64,000 nucleotides of DNA, from positions 1 to 64,000 of the forward strand of contig JAFNIX010000009.1 of the NCBI GenBank assembly GCA_017601225.1. The letters run 5' to 3'. A program made the translations under genes and the position numbers. Below the pieces are notes generated by a model, which saw only the letters and a list, made by a program, of their open reading frames with translations, was not told where the DNA came from and ran no database searches. Source of the DNA: Candidatus Brockarchaeota archaeon. GTDB taxonomy: Archaea > Thermoproteota > EX4484-205 > JAAOZP01. Shown piece by piece: positions 1 to 8,821 of this stretch (within the stretch, counting starts at the first letter, position 1; each line of letters starts with the position of its first letter).

Positions 1-1
1 C

Positions 2-433
2 ATATATCTAAGGACTAGGCGCCCATATCCGTTCTCAGGCTTCTTCGCCCAAGTTGGGAACCGTTTCCAGCCGGTGATGCTTCTCGAGAAAAGCAGCAAG
101 TTCACCATGACTTCAATCCTTTCGAAAGTGTCAAGCAGAATAATCGGGGTGAACGTAGTCTCCTCGAAGCCGACTCTGCAGGAGCTTAAGCTTGACGAGT
201 GGCACGAGTATAGGGTAGAATGGGTTGAACAGGGTGTAAGCTTTTACGTAGACGGCAGGAGGGTGGCGAAAATACCGTTCTTCTTTAAGGAGGACAAGGC
301 TCGTGCAGACATATGGATAGACAATGCTGTCTACGAGATTAGGAAAGGCGACCCAGCCGGAGTCTATAGGCACGCTACCCAGGAAAACAGAAAAAGAGCA
401 TTACTCGAAATAGACTATATTAGGGTCAGTTAA
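2..433 (+). CDS. C-terminal part of a concanavalin-fold (GH16/LamG-like) protein, 5' end outside window
   Basis: The reading frame is open from base 2 with no stop, so only the C-terminal ~143 residues are visible and the true start lies upstream of the window. The motif EWHEYRVEWVEQGVSFYVDG followed by RRVAK is typical of the back sheet of GH16 and laminin-G-like jelly-roll domains, where a ligand wraps across the fold. The catalytic ExDxxE strand of GH16 would be upstream and cannot be seen, so enzyme and lectin remain equally possible. It converges on the dehydrogenase gene ending at 437, three bases away. A carbohydrate role fits the glycosidases elsewhere in the window. Confidence 0.55.
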   Translation: MYLRTRRPYPFSGFFAQVGNRFQPVMLLEKSSKFTMTSILSKVSSRIIGVNVVSSKPTLQELKLDEWHEYRVEWVEQGVSFYVDGRRVAKIPFFFKEDKARADIWIDNAVYEIRKGDPAGVYRHATQENRKRALLEIDYIRVS

Positions 434-436
434 GCT

Positions 437-1402
437 TTAAACGACTAGCTGGCCGCTTTCCAAAAGGTACTCTATGCATTCCCTGTAAATTTCTTCAGTA
501 GTGTAGCGTGGCCGGTATCCGAGAAGCCGTTGAGCCTTCTCTATGCTGACGCAGGGAGAGTGAATAACGTGATCCCTCATAATTGCGAACGCGTCCTCAC
601 TTAAAACCTCAACCATTTTCTGCAGAGGAACAAACCTCAGGTTTGGTTTACTTCCGAAGAGGGAAGCCACGAACTCGCAGCAGTATGCTAGGGTCAAGGC
701 ATAGGGTGCTGCGGCGCTGAACGATTCCCCGAGGGCTGTTTTACGGTTTAGGATCGCCAGTTCGAAAATCTGGGCTACATCGTCAGCGTGCACATGGTGA
801 AGAGTTGCCAGACCAGTGTCCGGCAGGCACACAACATCCCCGTGAGCCAGCCTCCTGTAAACGTCGACACCGTTTCTGGTTCCCTGAGGATCTATTGGGA
901 GCCACTTCCTCCCTGAAATATGACCGGGATGGACCACTGTCGCGGGAAAACCATTCCTAATGTATTTCTCAAGAAGATCAGCCTCAATCCTCGCCTTAAG
1001 TATACCGTACTCTGTAACCGGTTTCCTAGGATAATCCTCCCGGTAGGGTACTCGGGTGCTTGGCCCATATGCCCATATTGTGCCGCAGTGGATGAAGTGG
1101 CTTACACGCCCCTCAAGGCTCTCGACAATCATCCTGTTCTGCTCTGGAGTGTAGCAAATAAGGTCTATTACAACGTCAGCGTCAACCGCAGCCATGCGTT
1201 TCCCCCATAAGCCGTTCTTCTCCTCCATAATCCTGTCCGCCACAATCCATTCAACTCGGCTCCAAAGTGCTTCCGTGTCAGCCCCGCCGTAACGCGGCCT
1301 AGGGTTTCTTGCCAAAACCTGCACTTCGTAACCGCGTAAAACTAGGCGTGGAACAAGGTAGCTGCCAATATGGCCGGTTCCACCGATTACGAGAACTTTC
1401 AT
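437..1402 (-). CDS. NAD(P)-dependent epimerase/dehydratase (extended SDR)
   Basis: A 321-residue extended short-chain dehydrogenase. The N-terminal Rossmann motif GGTGHIG (residues 7-13) binds NAD(P), and YGILK (Y132, K136) is the YxxxK catalytic pair. The length is normal for nucleotide-sugar epimerases. The substrate cannot be read from sequence. The start is ATG at 1402; an archaeal TATA-like stretch (GCTTTTAAC on the minus strand, about 1432-1440) lies 30-38 nt upstream. The gene stands alone, convergent with the partial carbohydrate-binding gene and divergent from glpK. A sugar or nucleotide-sugar substrate is likely but inferred. Confidence 0.8.
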   Translation of the reverse strand: MKVLVIGGTGHIGSYLVPRLVLRGYEVQVLARNPRPRYGGADTEALWSRVEWIVADRIMEEKNGLWGKRMAAVDADVVIDLICYTPEQNRMIVESLEGRVSHFIHCGTIWAYGPSTRVPYREDYPRKPVTEYGILKARIEADLLEKYIRNGFPATVVHPGHISGRKWLPIDPQGTRNGVDVYRRLAHGDVVCLPDTGLATLHHVHADDVAQIFELAILNRKTALGESFSAAAPYALTLAYCCEFVASLFGSKPNLRFVPLQKMVEVLSEDAFAIMRDHVIHSPCVSIEKAQRLLGYRPRYTTEEIYRECIEYLLESGQLVV

Positions 1403-1613
1403 CTTTAAGAAGACAGAAGATAAGCCTAAAGTTAAAAGCTTTGCTAATAAAAGTTTTGACAGGACGACAAGCCTTCCTTTTCAAAGCCAGCATTATCCGT
1501 CACGCCTCCTTTAATCAGAATACTGAAGCCATTCACTCTCTGGAAATACGCGCGTGAGTTTAAGGACTGCTGGTTCCGCTGCTTAGTGCACGTGTGCCTC
1601 CCACATATTAAGA

Positions 1614-1620
1614 TTTATAT
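1614..1620 (+). promoter_or_regulatory. TATA box of the glycerol operon
   Basis: TTTATAT lies 30 nt before the glpK ATG at 1650, so transcription should begin at or next to the start codon (leaderless). No Shine-Dalgarno precedes that ATG, which agrees. It is the only clear promoter before the four closely packed genes to 6420. Confidence 0.55.
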
Positions 1621-1649
1621 TTGCTTCCCGCGTTTGCAAAAAGTGTTTA

Positions 1650-3242
1650 ATGAGTGAAAAGGTCGTAATGAGCATTGACCAGGGCACCACCGGCTCCCGA
1701 GTCTCACTGTACAAGCATGATGGAACACTGTATCCCAACGGCTGGTTTTACGTTGAGCATTCACAGGCCTATCCTAAACCAGGATGGGTTGAACACGATC
1801 CTCTTGAAATATGGTTGAACGTTAAGCGTTGCATTAGAAACGTGCTTGACAAGACCCGTGTTAAACCCGGAGACATTGTTGCGATAGGAGTATCTAATCA
1901 GCGTGAAACAGTTGTAGCTTGGAACCCTAAGACAGGGAGACCTGTTTCAAACGCCATCGTGTGGCAGGACCGTAGGACAGCTAAGCTTGTCGACCATCTC
2001 CGGGAGAACTATTTGAGTGAAATCGTTGAGAAAACCGGTTTGATCCCTGACAGCTATTTCTCGAGCACTAAGATATGGTGGATGCTTGAAAACATTCCGG
2101 GTCTACGTGAGAAGGTTTTGAAAAGAGAGGCCGTTTTCGGGACAATAGACACGTGGATAATATGGAACCTGACTAACGGTTCCCAGGATGTTCAAACCCC
2201 AGAGTATAATGGTGCATTCGTAACAGATTACAGCAACGCTTCCAGAACAATGCTCTTCAACATACATAGGCTTGATTGGGACGAGGATCTTGCAGAAATA
2301 CAGGGGAAAATACCTGTTGAAGCCCTAGCGCTGCCGAGGCCCAGCAGCGATAAAAACATCTATGGCTGGACTGGGCCTGAGGTTTCAAGTCTTTTCGAAG
2401 GATCCAGTAGGCCGGTGACTGGTGACGCTGGAGACCAGCAGGCTGCTCTACTTGGTCAAGCAGGGTTTGAACCACACGATGTGAAATGCACCTACGGGAC
2501 TGGAAACTTCATACTGATGAACACGGGAGAACACACGGTCCGCTCGAGAACAGGGCTGCTGGCCACAGTGCTTTACAGCACTGAACCACGTAAGGCAATC
2601 TATGCCCTTGAGGGAAGCATATTTATCACTGGTGCAGCCATCCAGTGGCTGCGCGACGGCCTGAAGATAATCGAGGTTTCCGGGGAGGTTAACCCTCTGG
2701 CTGAGGCTGCTGAAGACACTGGGGGCACCTATTTTATCCCGGCTTTCACAGGGCTTGGAGCACCCTACTGGGACCCGTATGCTAGAGGCATGATGATAGG
2801 ATTAACTAGGGGGACGAGCAGGAAGCATATTGCTAGGGCGGTTTTAGAGTCAATCGCATACTTGACTCGCGACGTGGTTGAAGCAATGTGCAACGATACT
2901 GGCAGAAGGGTTGAAATGCTTAAGGCAGACGGCGGCGCGTCTAGGAGCGATTTCCTGCTTCAATTCCAGGCGGATATTCTTGACGCTACCGTTGTTCGAC
3001 CGCTGGTAAGGGAGACAACCAGCCTTGGAGCAGCCTACCTAGCGGGTCTCGCCGTGGGCTTCTGGCGGAGCATAGGCGAGGTTAAAAACAACTGGAGGAT
3101 GGAGAAAGAGTTTAAACCCATGATTAGCCAAGATGCGAGGGAGAAACTATACAGGGGCTGGAAGGCGGCTGTCAAAAGATCCTTAGGATGGGCGAGGGAA
3201 GTGCCTTGGGCATACGGATACGAGGAAGCCGGGGGAGGATAG
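1650..3242 (+). CDS. glpK: Glycerol kinase
   Basis: Cytosolic FGGY-family kinase that converts glycerol and ATP to sn-glycerol 3-phosphate. Length (530 aa) is slightly above the usual ~500. The phosphate-1 motif is DQGTTGSRVSLY near residue 9. Also present are the substrate loop around IVWQDRRT, GDAGDQQAALLGQ in the middle, and DGGASRSDFLLQFQADIL in the C-terminal lobe. It begins the operon glpK-glpA-oxidoreductase-DUF1667; the next gene starts 16 nt after its stop. A glycerol facilitator is not seen nearby. Archaeal lipid backbones come from G1P, so this enzyme most likely serves glycerol catabolism; that is inferred from the operon. Confidence 0.95.
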   Translation: MSEKVVMSIDQGTTGSRVSLYKHDGTLYPNGWFYVEHSQAYPKPGWVEHDPLEIWLNVKRCIRNVLDKTRVKPGDIVAIGVSNQRETVVAWNPKTGRPVSNAIVWQDRRTAKLVDHLRENYLSEIVEKTGLIPDSYFSSTKIWWMLENIPGLREKVLKREAVFGTIDTWIIWNLTNGSQDVQTPEYNGAFVTDYSNASRTMLFNIHRLDWDEDLAEIQGKIPVEALALPRPSSDKNIYGWTGPEVSSLFEGSSRPVTGDAGDQQAALLGQAGFEPHDVKCTYGTGNFILMNTGEHTVRSRTGLLATVLYSTEPRKAIYALEGSIFITGAAIQWLRDGLKIIEVSGEVNPLAEAAEDTGGTYFIPAFTGLGAPYWDPYARGMMIGLTRGTSRKHIARAVLESIAYLTRDVVEAMCNDTGRRVEMLKADGGASRSDFLLQFQADILDATVVRPLVRETTSLGAAYLAGLAVGFWRSIGEVKNNWRMEKEFKPMISQDAREKLYRGWKAAVKRSLGWAREVPWAYGYEEAGGG

Positions 3243-3258
3243 AGGTAGACCAGCACAC

Positions 3259-4770
3259 ATGGCGGTTGAGACGCGCGTCACGATAATAGGCGCAGGCATC
3301 ATAGGAGCAGCCATAGCCAGGGTGTTAAGCAGGTTTGAAAACCTGCAGGTTTATGTTTTAGAGGAGAACTATGATGTTGGCGGAGGCGCGAGTAGGGCTA
3401 ATTCTTCAGTAATACACCCTGGGCACGAGGAGGATCCTGACAACCAGCCTTTGCGAGCGAGGCTCTGCGTCGAGGGCAATGCCCTCTGGAGAAAATGGTG
3501 CTGGGAGCTTGATATTCCTGTTAAATGGGCTGGTGAGCTAATGCTTTTCGAGAGAAACGAGGATGAGAAGGAGGCTGAAAAGTATTTGGAATGGGCCCGT
3601 AGAAACAATGTGCCGGGAGTAAGGATTGTAAGAGGGGAGGAACTGTTTGAAATAGACAGCTCAATAAGCAGGAATATTAAAGGAGGCCTGCACGCGCCCA
3701 CGGCGGGCCTAATCTCCCCTTTCGAGGCTGTTGTAGCCCTAGTGGAGAACGCTGTGGAAAACGGGGTTAGACTGCTCACTGAGACACGCGTCAAGAGAAT
3801 CGTTACCAGAAATAACAATGTTGTAGGCGTTGAAACTAGCAGGGGGCTTATTGAAGCAGATATTGTAATCAACGCAGCAGGGTTGAAAGCAGACGAACTG
3901 TCTCACTCCGCTGGGGTTGAACCCTGGTTCAGAATAAAGCCTAGGAAGGGAGAGTACATTATTTTCGATAAGGATGCTGAGCCTAAGCCAACCCTCATAT
4001 TGCACACGATGCCCACGCCTCTCACTAAAGGCGTTTACGCTTTAACAACTATACATGGCAACCTGATGATAGGCCCTACTGCTGAAGACCTTCCTTACGA
4101 GTCGAAGGGAGACACTTCTACAAGCCTGAAAGGCTTAGACCAGCTGGTTAAGGAGGCGAGTAGAATGCTTCACAGAACCCCGCCGCGCTCGAAAATAATA
4201 AAGTTTTTCGCAGGGTTGAGGCCTGAGCCGCCTGACGGGAAATGGTTGATAAAAGCCTATTCCAAGCCCCACGGGTTCGTCAACGTCGCAGGCATAAGGT
4301 CCCCCGGCTTAACGGCTGCGCCAGCAATAGCGAATCATGTTTCAAGCCTCCTTAGAGAGGTATACGGGCTTAAGCTGGTTGAGAAGAAAAGTTGGAAACC
4401 GTTTAGAAGAAGAATAACCACAGTCAACGAGATGGATTACAACACCTTGGATAAGCATATCTTGGAGAACCCTGATTACGGTGAGATCATATGCTTCTGT
4501 AACAATGTTTCAAAAGCAGAGGTTTTAGAAGCAATTGGAAGAATGCTGGCGATCGGCGTGAAGACCATTACCTTCGACGGCGTGAAGCTTAGGACGACAG
4601 CAGGCTTCGGGAAGTGTCAGGCTTCCAGATGCAGGATACGGATAGCCCTTTTAATATCTGAGGCGACAGGGACACCCCTCCACAGCATCATAGTGAAGAA
4701 GGCAAGTATTGGAGTCGGGGGAGTCAAGACGCTTTGGGCCGAGAGCAAAGAGGATGTGGAGAATGATTGA
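3259..4770 (+). CDS. glpA: FAD-dependent glycerol-3-phosphate dehydrogenase with C-terminal BFD [2Fe-2S] domain
   Basis: 503-residue DAO-family flavoprotein oxidising G3P to dihydroxyacetone phosphate. The N-terminal dinucleotide motif GAGIIGAAIARVL (residues 11-23) binds FAD. The oxidase domain runs to about residue 385. The tail carries the BFD-type cysteine pattern: CFC in EIICFCNNV, then GKCQASRC about 35-40 residues later, expected to hold a [2Fe-2S] cluster. This layout matches anaerobic GlpA. The TGA overlaps the start of the next gene, so translation is coupled. Electrons would pass to the adjacent FAD/NAD protein rather than to a GlpB/GlpC pair, which is absent here. Confidence 0.9.
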   Translation: MAVETRVTIIGAGIIGAAIARVLSRFENLQVYVLEENYDVGGGASRANSSVIHPGHEEDPDNQPLRARLCVEGNALWRKWCWELDIPVKWAGELMLFERNEDEKEAEKYLEWARRNNVPGVRIVRGEELFEIDSSISRNIKGGLHAPTAGLISPFEAVVALVENAVENGVRLLTETRVKRIVTRNNNVVGVETSRGLIEADIVINAAGLKADELSHSAGVEPWFRIKPRKGEYIIFDKDAEPKPTLILHTMPTPLTKGVYALTTIHGNLMIGPTAEDLPYESKGDTSTSLKGLDQLVKEASRMLHRTPPRSKIIKFFAGLRPEPPDGKWLIKAYSKPHGFVNVAGIRSPGLTAAPAIANHVSSLLREVYGLKLVEKKSWKPFRRRITTVNEMDYNTLDKHILENPDYGEIICFCNNVSKAEVLEAIGRMLAIGVKTITFDGVKLRTTAGFGKCQASRCRIRIALLISEATGTPLHSIIVKKASIGVGGVKTLWAESKEDVEND

Positions 4771-6013
4771 GCAAAAGTATGACGTTATAGTCGTAGGCGG
4801 CGGGCCAGCCGGATTATCCGCGGCGATTAGAGCTGTGGAAACCGGTTTGAAAACCCTGCTCCTAGAAAACAGGGAGATGCTCGGCGGTATTCCGCTTCAA
4901 TGCGTCCACACGGGTTTCGGCATCCATTGTTTCAAAGAGGATTTGACGGGGGGAGAGTTCATCACAAGGCTCATAGATAGGGCTGCGGAAATAGGCTTGG
5001 AAAACATGGTTAAAACCCATGTTCTAAGGGTTCAAGTGGATTCGGCTTCGGAAAAGACGGTTTACGCCGCAAGCCCTAGAGGCCTTTTGAAAACCAAGGC
5101 TAAAGCCATGATTTACGCTGTCGGCGCGCGGGAGAGACACCAGTATGAGGTTGGCTTAACAGGAGATAGGCCTGACGGTGTTTACACGGCTGGCGAGGCC
5201 CAGGCCTTAATGGATATTTACGGCGTCCTACCGGGTAGGAGGATAGTTATCCTGGGCTCCGGAGACGTGGGGCTTATAATGGCGAGGAGGCTTGCCCTAG
5301 AGAAGGCTGAGGTCAAGGCGGTAGTAGAGGTTCTACCATACCCTGGCGGCTTAACACGGAACATCGTTCAGTGTCTAAACGACTTCAACATTCCGCTTTA
5401 CCTGGGCCACATGGTTCGCGAGGTCAGGGGGAGCGGAAGGGTTGAGAAGGTCATCGTTGCAAGGGTTGATGGAGACATGAAGCCTGTAGAAGGCTCTGAA
5501 TTTGAGCTTGAGTGCGACACCCTTATTGTCTCCGCCGGTTTAAAGCCTGATGTTGACATTCTTGAGAAGATGGGTGTTGAAATAGACCCTGCAACCAGGG
5601 GGCCTGTTGTGAACGAGTTTTACGAGACCAGTTTGCCACTAGTCTTCGCAGTGGGTAACGCTCTCGTCGTAAACGATCTAGTGGACTACGGTGTGGAGCA
5701 GGGTGAAGCGGCGGCAAACTATGCTTCAAAGCTTTTAGAATACTATGCTACTCAAAGATTAAAATGGAGGAGGGTTGACAGGGGTAGGAACGTAAGGTTC
5801 ATGGTGCCTCAGCTCGTAAGCGGCGCCATGGACGTATTGTTTTACGGCAGGGTTCAGCATCCTGAGGATAATGTGCGGCTCCTGATTCGAGAAACAGGTT
5901 TTGAAAAAAGGTTTTCTAAGGTTAAGCCGGCGGAGATGATTAGGATCAGGATTCCCGCCGAAGAACTGGTTAAGGCTAAAGGTGAAAGGCTTACTTTCGA
6001 GGTGGTTGGATGA
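4763..6013 (+). CDS. FAD/NAD(P)-dependent oxidoreductase paired with GlpA
   Basis: Pyridine nucleotide-disulphide-reductase-like protein of 416 residues with two dinucleotide folds: VVGGGPAGLSAAIRA near the N-terminus (FAD) and VILGSGDVGLIMARRLA in the middle (NAD(P)). It lacks the redox CxxC of true disulphide reductases. I take ATG 4763 (MIEQKYDVIVVGGG) over longer in-frame starts at 4709 and 4754 because the domain begins immediately after it; it overlaps the glpA stop. The order glpA-this gene-DUF1667 also occurs in Thermotoga and some Firmicutes glycerol loci. It probably takes electrons from GlpA, but the acceptor is unknown. Confidence 0.82.
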   Translation: MIEQKYDVIVVGGGPAGLSAAIRAVETGLKTLLLENREMLGGIPLQCVHTGFGIHCFKEDLTGGEFITRLIDRAAEIGLENMVKTHVLRVQVDSASEKTVYAASPRGLLKTKAKAMIYAVGARERHQYEVGLTGDRPDGVYTAGEAQALMDIYGVLPGRRIVILGSGDVGLIMARRLALEKAEVKAVVEVLPYPGGLTRNIVQCLNDFNIPLYLGHMVREVRGSGRVEKVIVARVDGDMKPVEGSEFELECDTLIVSAGLKPDVDILEKMGVEIDPATRGPVVNEFYETSLPLVFAVGNALVVNDLVDYGVEQGEAAANYASKLLEYYATQRLKWRRVDRGRNVRFMVPQLVSGAMDVLFYGRVQHPEDNVRLLIRETGFEKRFSKVKPAEMIRIRIPAEELVKAKGERLTFEVVG

Positions 6014-6420
6014 ATAGAAACGTGGAGTATACGTGCATAGTCTGCCCGGCGGGATGCTTGCTGAAAGTAGAGGCGGAGGGGAATCGTGTTGTAAAGGTGG
6101 ATGGCGCAGGGTGTCCAAAGGGTGTTGAATACGCTAAGCAGGAGTTTTCAGACCCTAGGAGAATGGTTTTTACGGTTGTCAGAGTTAGAAACGGGGAGCT
6201 TCCAACGGTTTCGGTAAAGACGAGTAAACCAGTGCCTAAGAGCAAGGTTTTCAACCTGATGAGAATGCTCGCGTCAATAGAGCTGGAGGCCCCGGTGGAG
6301 ATAGGGCAGGTGGTGTTGAGTGACGCGTATGGTGCGGAGGTGGTTGCTACAAGGAGAGTCGGCAGACGGGAAGCTGGAAAGCATGGTTGCAAACCTGTTT
6401 CGAACTCGCTTAAGCATTAA
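6010..6420 (+). CDS. DUF1667 cysteine-rich protein of the glycerol operon
   Basis: 136-residue soluble protein with an N-terminal C-x2-C-x3-C motif (TCIVCPAGC) and a further cysteine in GAGCPKG, then a short beta-rich region. This is the DUF1667 arrangement. The ATG overlaps the preceding TGA (ATGA), so the two are translationally coupled. DUF1667 proteins are found next to GlpA-like dehydrogenases and FAD/NAD oxidoreductases and are thought to bind a metal or Fe-S centre and relay electrons; that role has little direct proof. The last ~15 residues (REAGKHGCKP and on) are probably not conserved. Confidence 0.82.
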   Translation: MNRNVEYTCIVCPAGCLLKVEAEGNRVVKVDGAGCPKGVEYAKQEFSDPRRMVFTVVRVRNGELPTVSVKTSKPVPKSKVFNLMRMLASIELEAPVEIGQVVLSDAYGAEVVATRRVGRREAGKHGCKPVSNSLKH

Positions 6421-6437
6421 GACTTATTAAGGAAAAA

Positions 6438-7556
6438 ATGCTCGAGGCAGCCATGAACTTAGACGAGGCTTTAACGAGGATTGTTAAGGAGGCTGGAAAG
6501 CTGGTTGGCAAATGCTTGTTGAAGGCTTCGGATGGAACAACCTTGTTCAGGCCAGACGGGGGAGGAAACTATAACGCGCTCTGGACGAGAGACTTCTGCT
6601 ATATGCTTGAAGGTCTTTCAGGCATCATCCAGCATGAGGACGCTGTCAACGCCTACCTCTACATACTTAACCGTCAAAGGAGTGACGGGGTTGTTCCAGA
6701 CAGAGTTAGCCCGGATGGGGAACCTTACTACAATGTTTTCGGCTCAAACCCTCCAACCGACAATCCTCAGTTCACAGTTAAAATAGCATGGGAGATATGG
6801 CGTTCCTACGGGGATGTTTCCCCCTTTATTCTTACTGCGAGCAGGCTGGAGAAAGCCTTAGGCTCCCTTCCATTGAGCAGGAATGCTGATTTAATCTGGA
6901 TCAACCCCGATAGTCCGCATTCACCCTACGGTTTTACGGACTGCGTGGCTAAAACAGGTGAAGAACTTTTTTCTTCACTACTTCTTTACGAGGCGCATGT
7001 TAAAATGGCTGGGCTCTACGGGGCGGTGGGAAAAACTGAGGAGGCGACGATTCACGAGGCTCAGGCAGCCAAAGTAAAGAGCTCGCTTGAAAAACTATGG
7101 TCTGGGGAAGGCTATTTCTTCGCGTCCACGGTAGACTGTAGACAGCCGGACGTATGGGGGTCCGCGTACTCCGTATGGGTGGGCGCGGTTGACGACCGGA
7201 GAGCCTTGGAGATTTCCAGGTGGCTTTCAAGCCATTTCGACAGAATAGTGAAATGGGGGCAGGTTAGGCATCTGCCTGAGCCTCTCGTCTGGGAGAAAAC
7301 CCTTGTGGAGATGAAACCCGGCACCTATCAAAACGGAGCATACTGGGGGACAGCGACGGGATGGGTGGCTTACGCCATATCGCTCACCAACCTTCAACTG
7401 GCTGAGCGAATATTGATAGACCTGGTTGAATTCTGCGAGTCTGAGGGGAAAGCATGGGAATGTGTAAACCTAGACTACAGGAAGTGCCCAGACTACGTAG
7501 CTACTTTAGCCTGCCCGTCAGCCTTGGCTGAAAGGCTAAGGAATAATTCAATGTAA
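6438..7556 (+). CDS. (alpha/alpha)6-barrel glycoside hydrolase-like protein
   Basis: 372 residues without signal peptide, so probably cytosolic. The motif YNALWTRDFCYMLEG near residue 45, NRQRSDGVVPDRV, and late YWGTATGWVAYA resemble six-hairpin glycosidases (amylo-alpha-1,6-glucosidase, GH78 and related families). The acidic residues of the WTRD and DGVVPD segments line the usual active-site end of the barrel. The exact family and sugar linkage cannot be told from sequence alone. It starts 17 nt after the DUF1667 gene and may be read through from the glycerol operon, although the functional link is unclear. Confidence 0.65.
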   Translation: MLEAAMNLDEALTRIVKEAGKLVGKCLLKASDGTTLFRPDGGGNYNALWTRDFCYMLEGLSGIIQHEDAVNAYLYILNRQRSDGVVPDRVSPDGEPYYNVFGSNPPTDNPQFTVKIAWEIWRSYGDVSPFILTASRLEKALGSLPLSRNADLIWINPDSPHSPYGFTDCVAKTGEELFSSLLLYEAHVKMAGLYGAVGKTEEATIHEAQAAKVKSSLEKLWSGEGYFFASTVDCRQPDVWGSAYSVWVGAVDDRRALEISRWLSSHFDRIVKWGQVRHLPEPLVWEKTLVEMKPGTYQNGAYWGTATGWVAYAISLTNLQLAERILIDLVEFCESEGKAWECVNLDYRKCPDYVATLACPSALAERLRNNSM

Positions 7557-7577
7557 GAATGGAGGGCTTGACTAGAC

Positions 7578-8651
7578 ATGGAGCCGCGTGAAAGGGTTAA
7601 CAACGTTCTTAAAGGAAAGATGCCTGACAAGATACCTTGGCTCATATATTCCAACCATCTTCCAAGGGGGAGTTTTGAGCGCAGGATGAGAGAAATGGGG
7701 CTTGGGCTTGATGAAAGATGCAGCATATACAAGACATTCATGCCGAACGTCAAGATTGAAAGTAGAACAGTTGGCGACTACGTCTACACGACTTACCGGA
7801 CTCCGGTTGGCGAGCTAAACTCGAAGACACGGATTGGAATGAGGTTTCAGTTTCCAGGGGGCTCCTGGACTGTTGAACATCCTGTGAAAAACACGAGTGA
7901 CATCAAGGCTTTAATGTTCATGATAGAGGACACGGTCTACGAGCCGGACTACGAGAACTATGTCAGGATTAAAGAAGAATTGGAGGGCGATGGTATTGTC
8001 ACGGTTTGGTCTGACTACACACCCCTCATGAAGATAATCGTCAGGTACATGGGTTTCAAAACATTCGCAATAATGTATCAGAGAAACAGGGAGGTGATAG
8101 AGGAACTGATTGAAGCACTTGACAAGAGTTTTCTAAAAATGTACAGGATAATAGCTGACTCGCCGGCGGAAATAGTCAGAGTGGGCGATAACATCGACTC
8201 GATGCTCATATCTCCAAGCCTCTTCGAGAAATACTGCCTCCCTTACTATAACAAGTATGCGAGTATTCTTCACGAAAAGGGGAAGACGGTTATTTCACAC
8301 ATGGACGGCAGACTTAAAGCACTTAAAAACCTTATAGGTGAAACGAGGCTTGACGCCATAGAGGCTTTCACACCACCACCTGGAGGAGACCTCTCGCCTA
8401 AGGAGGTTAGGGAAGCCTGGGGGAATAAAGTGGTCTGGATGAATTTTCCGGAGGAAGTGTTCCTCAGAACACCTGAAGAGATAAAGAGCTTCACAATAAG
8501 ACTCCTCGAGGAAATAGCTCCAGGAGAAGGCTTCATCATAAGCGTTACGGAGGACATTCACCCGAATTATTACAGGAAGGGTATTGAAACGGTGACTGAA
8601 ACGCTTTACAAACACGGTGTCCTGCCAATAAAACCGCCATTAGCCCGATGA
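7578..8651 (+). CDS. Uroporphyrinogen decarboxylase-family protein (HxD type)
   Basis: 357-residue TIM-barrel protein of the UroD/MtaA/CmuA superfamily. It has the family layout, with an N-terminal start of the MEPRERVNNVLKGKMPDKIP type. In corrinoid methyltransferases such as MtaA the barrel strand carries an HxC zinc motif; here it reads ISHMDGR, giving HxD. True UroD residues for tetrapyrrole binding are not evident. It probably binds a metal or methylated substrate, but substrate and reaction are unknown. It follows the glycosidase gene by 21 nt in the same direction and could be co-transcribed. Confidence 0.7.
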   Translation: MEPRERVNNVLKGKMPDKIPWLIYSNHLPRGSFERRMREMGLGLDERCSIYKTFMPNVKIESRTVGDYVYTTYRTPVGELNSKTRIGMRFQFPGGSWTVEHPVKNTSDIKALMFMIEDTVYEPDYENYVRIKEELEGDGIVTVWSDYTPLMKIIVRYMGFKTFAIMYQRNREVIEELIEALDKSFLKMYRIIADSPAEIVRVGDNIDSMLISPSLFEKYCLPYYNKYASILHEKGKTVISHMDGRLKALKNLIGETRLDAIEAFTPPPGGDLSPKEVREAWGNKVVWMNFPEEVFLRTPEEIKSFTIRLLEEIAPGEGFIISVTEDIHPNYYRKGIETVTETLYKHGVLPIKPPLAR

Positions 8652-8821
8652 CTGTGGCTTAGACCCTGCGGGGAAAAGCTTGCCGAAGCCGTCTTTTAAA
8701 AAGCCCAGTTGAAGGATTATCGGTGAAAATAACCCGACCCATAGGAATCAACCTCCCTCTCATAATGAGCAGAATCCAAAAAAGCCGTCAACCAAAAAGT
8801 TAAAATATTTTCAGCATTCTC

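Noticed and set aside
3369..3872. Minus-strand open frame within glpA
   Set aside because: Shadow reading of a conserved flavoprotein gene; low-complexity Ser-rich product.
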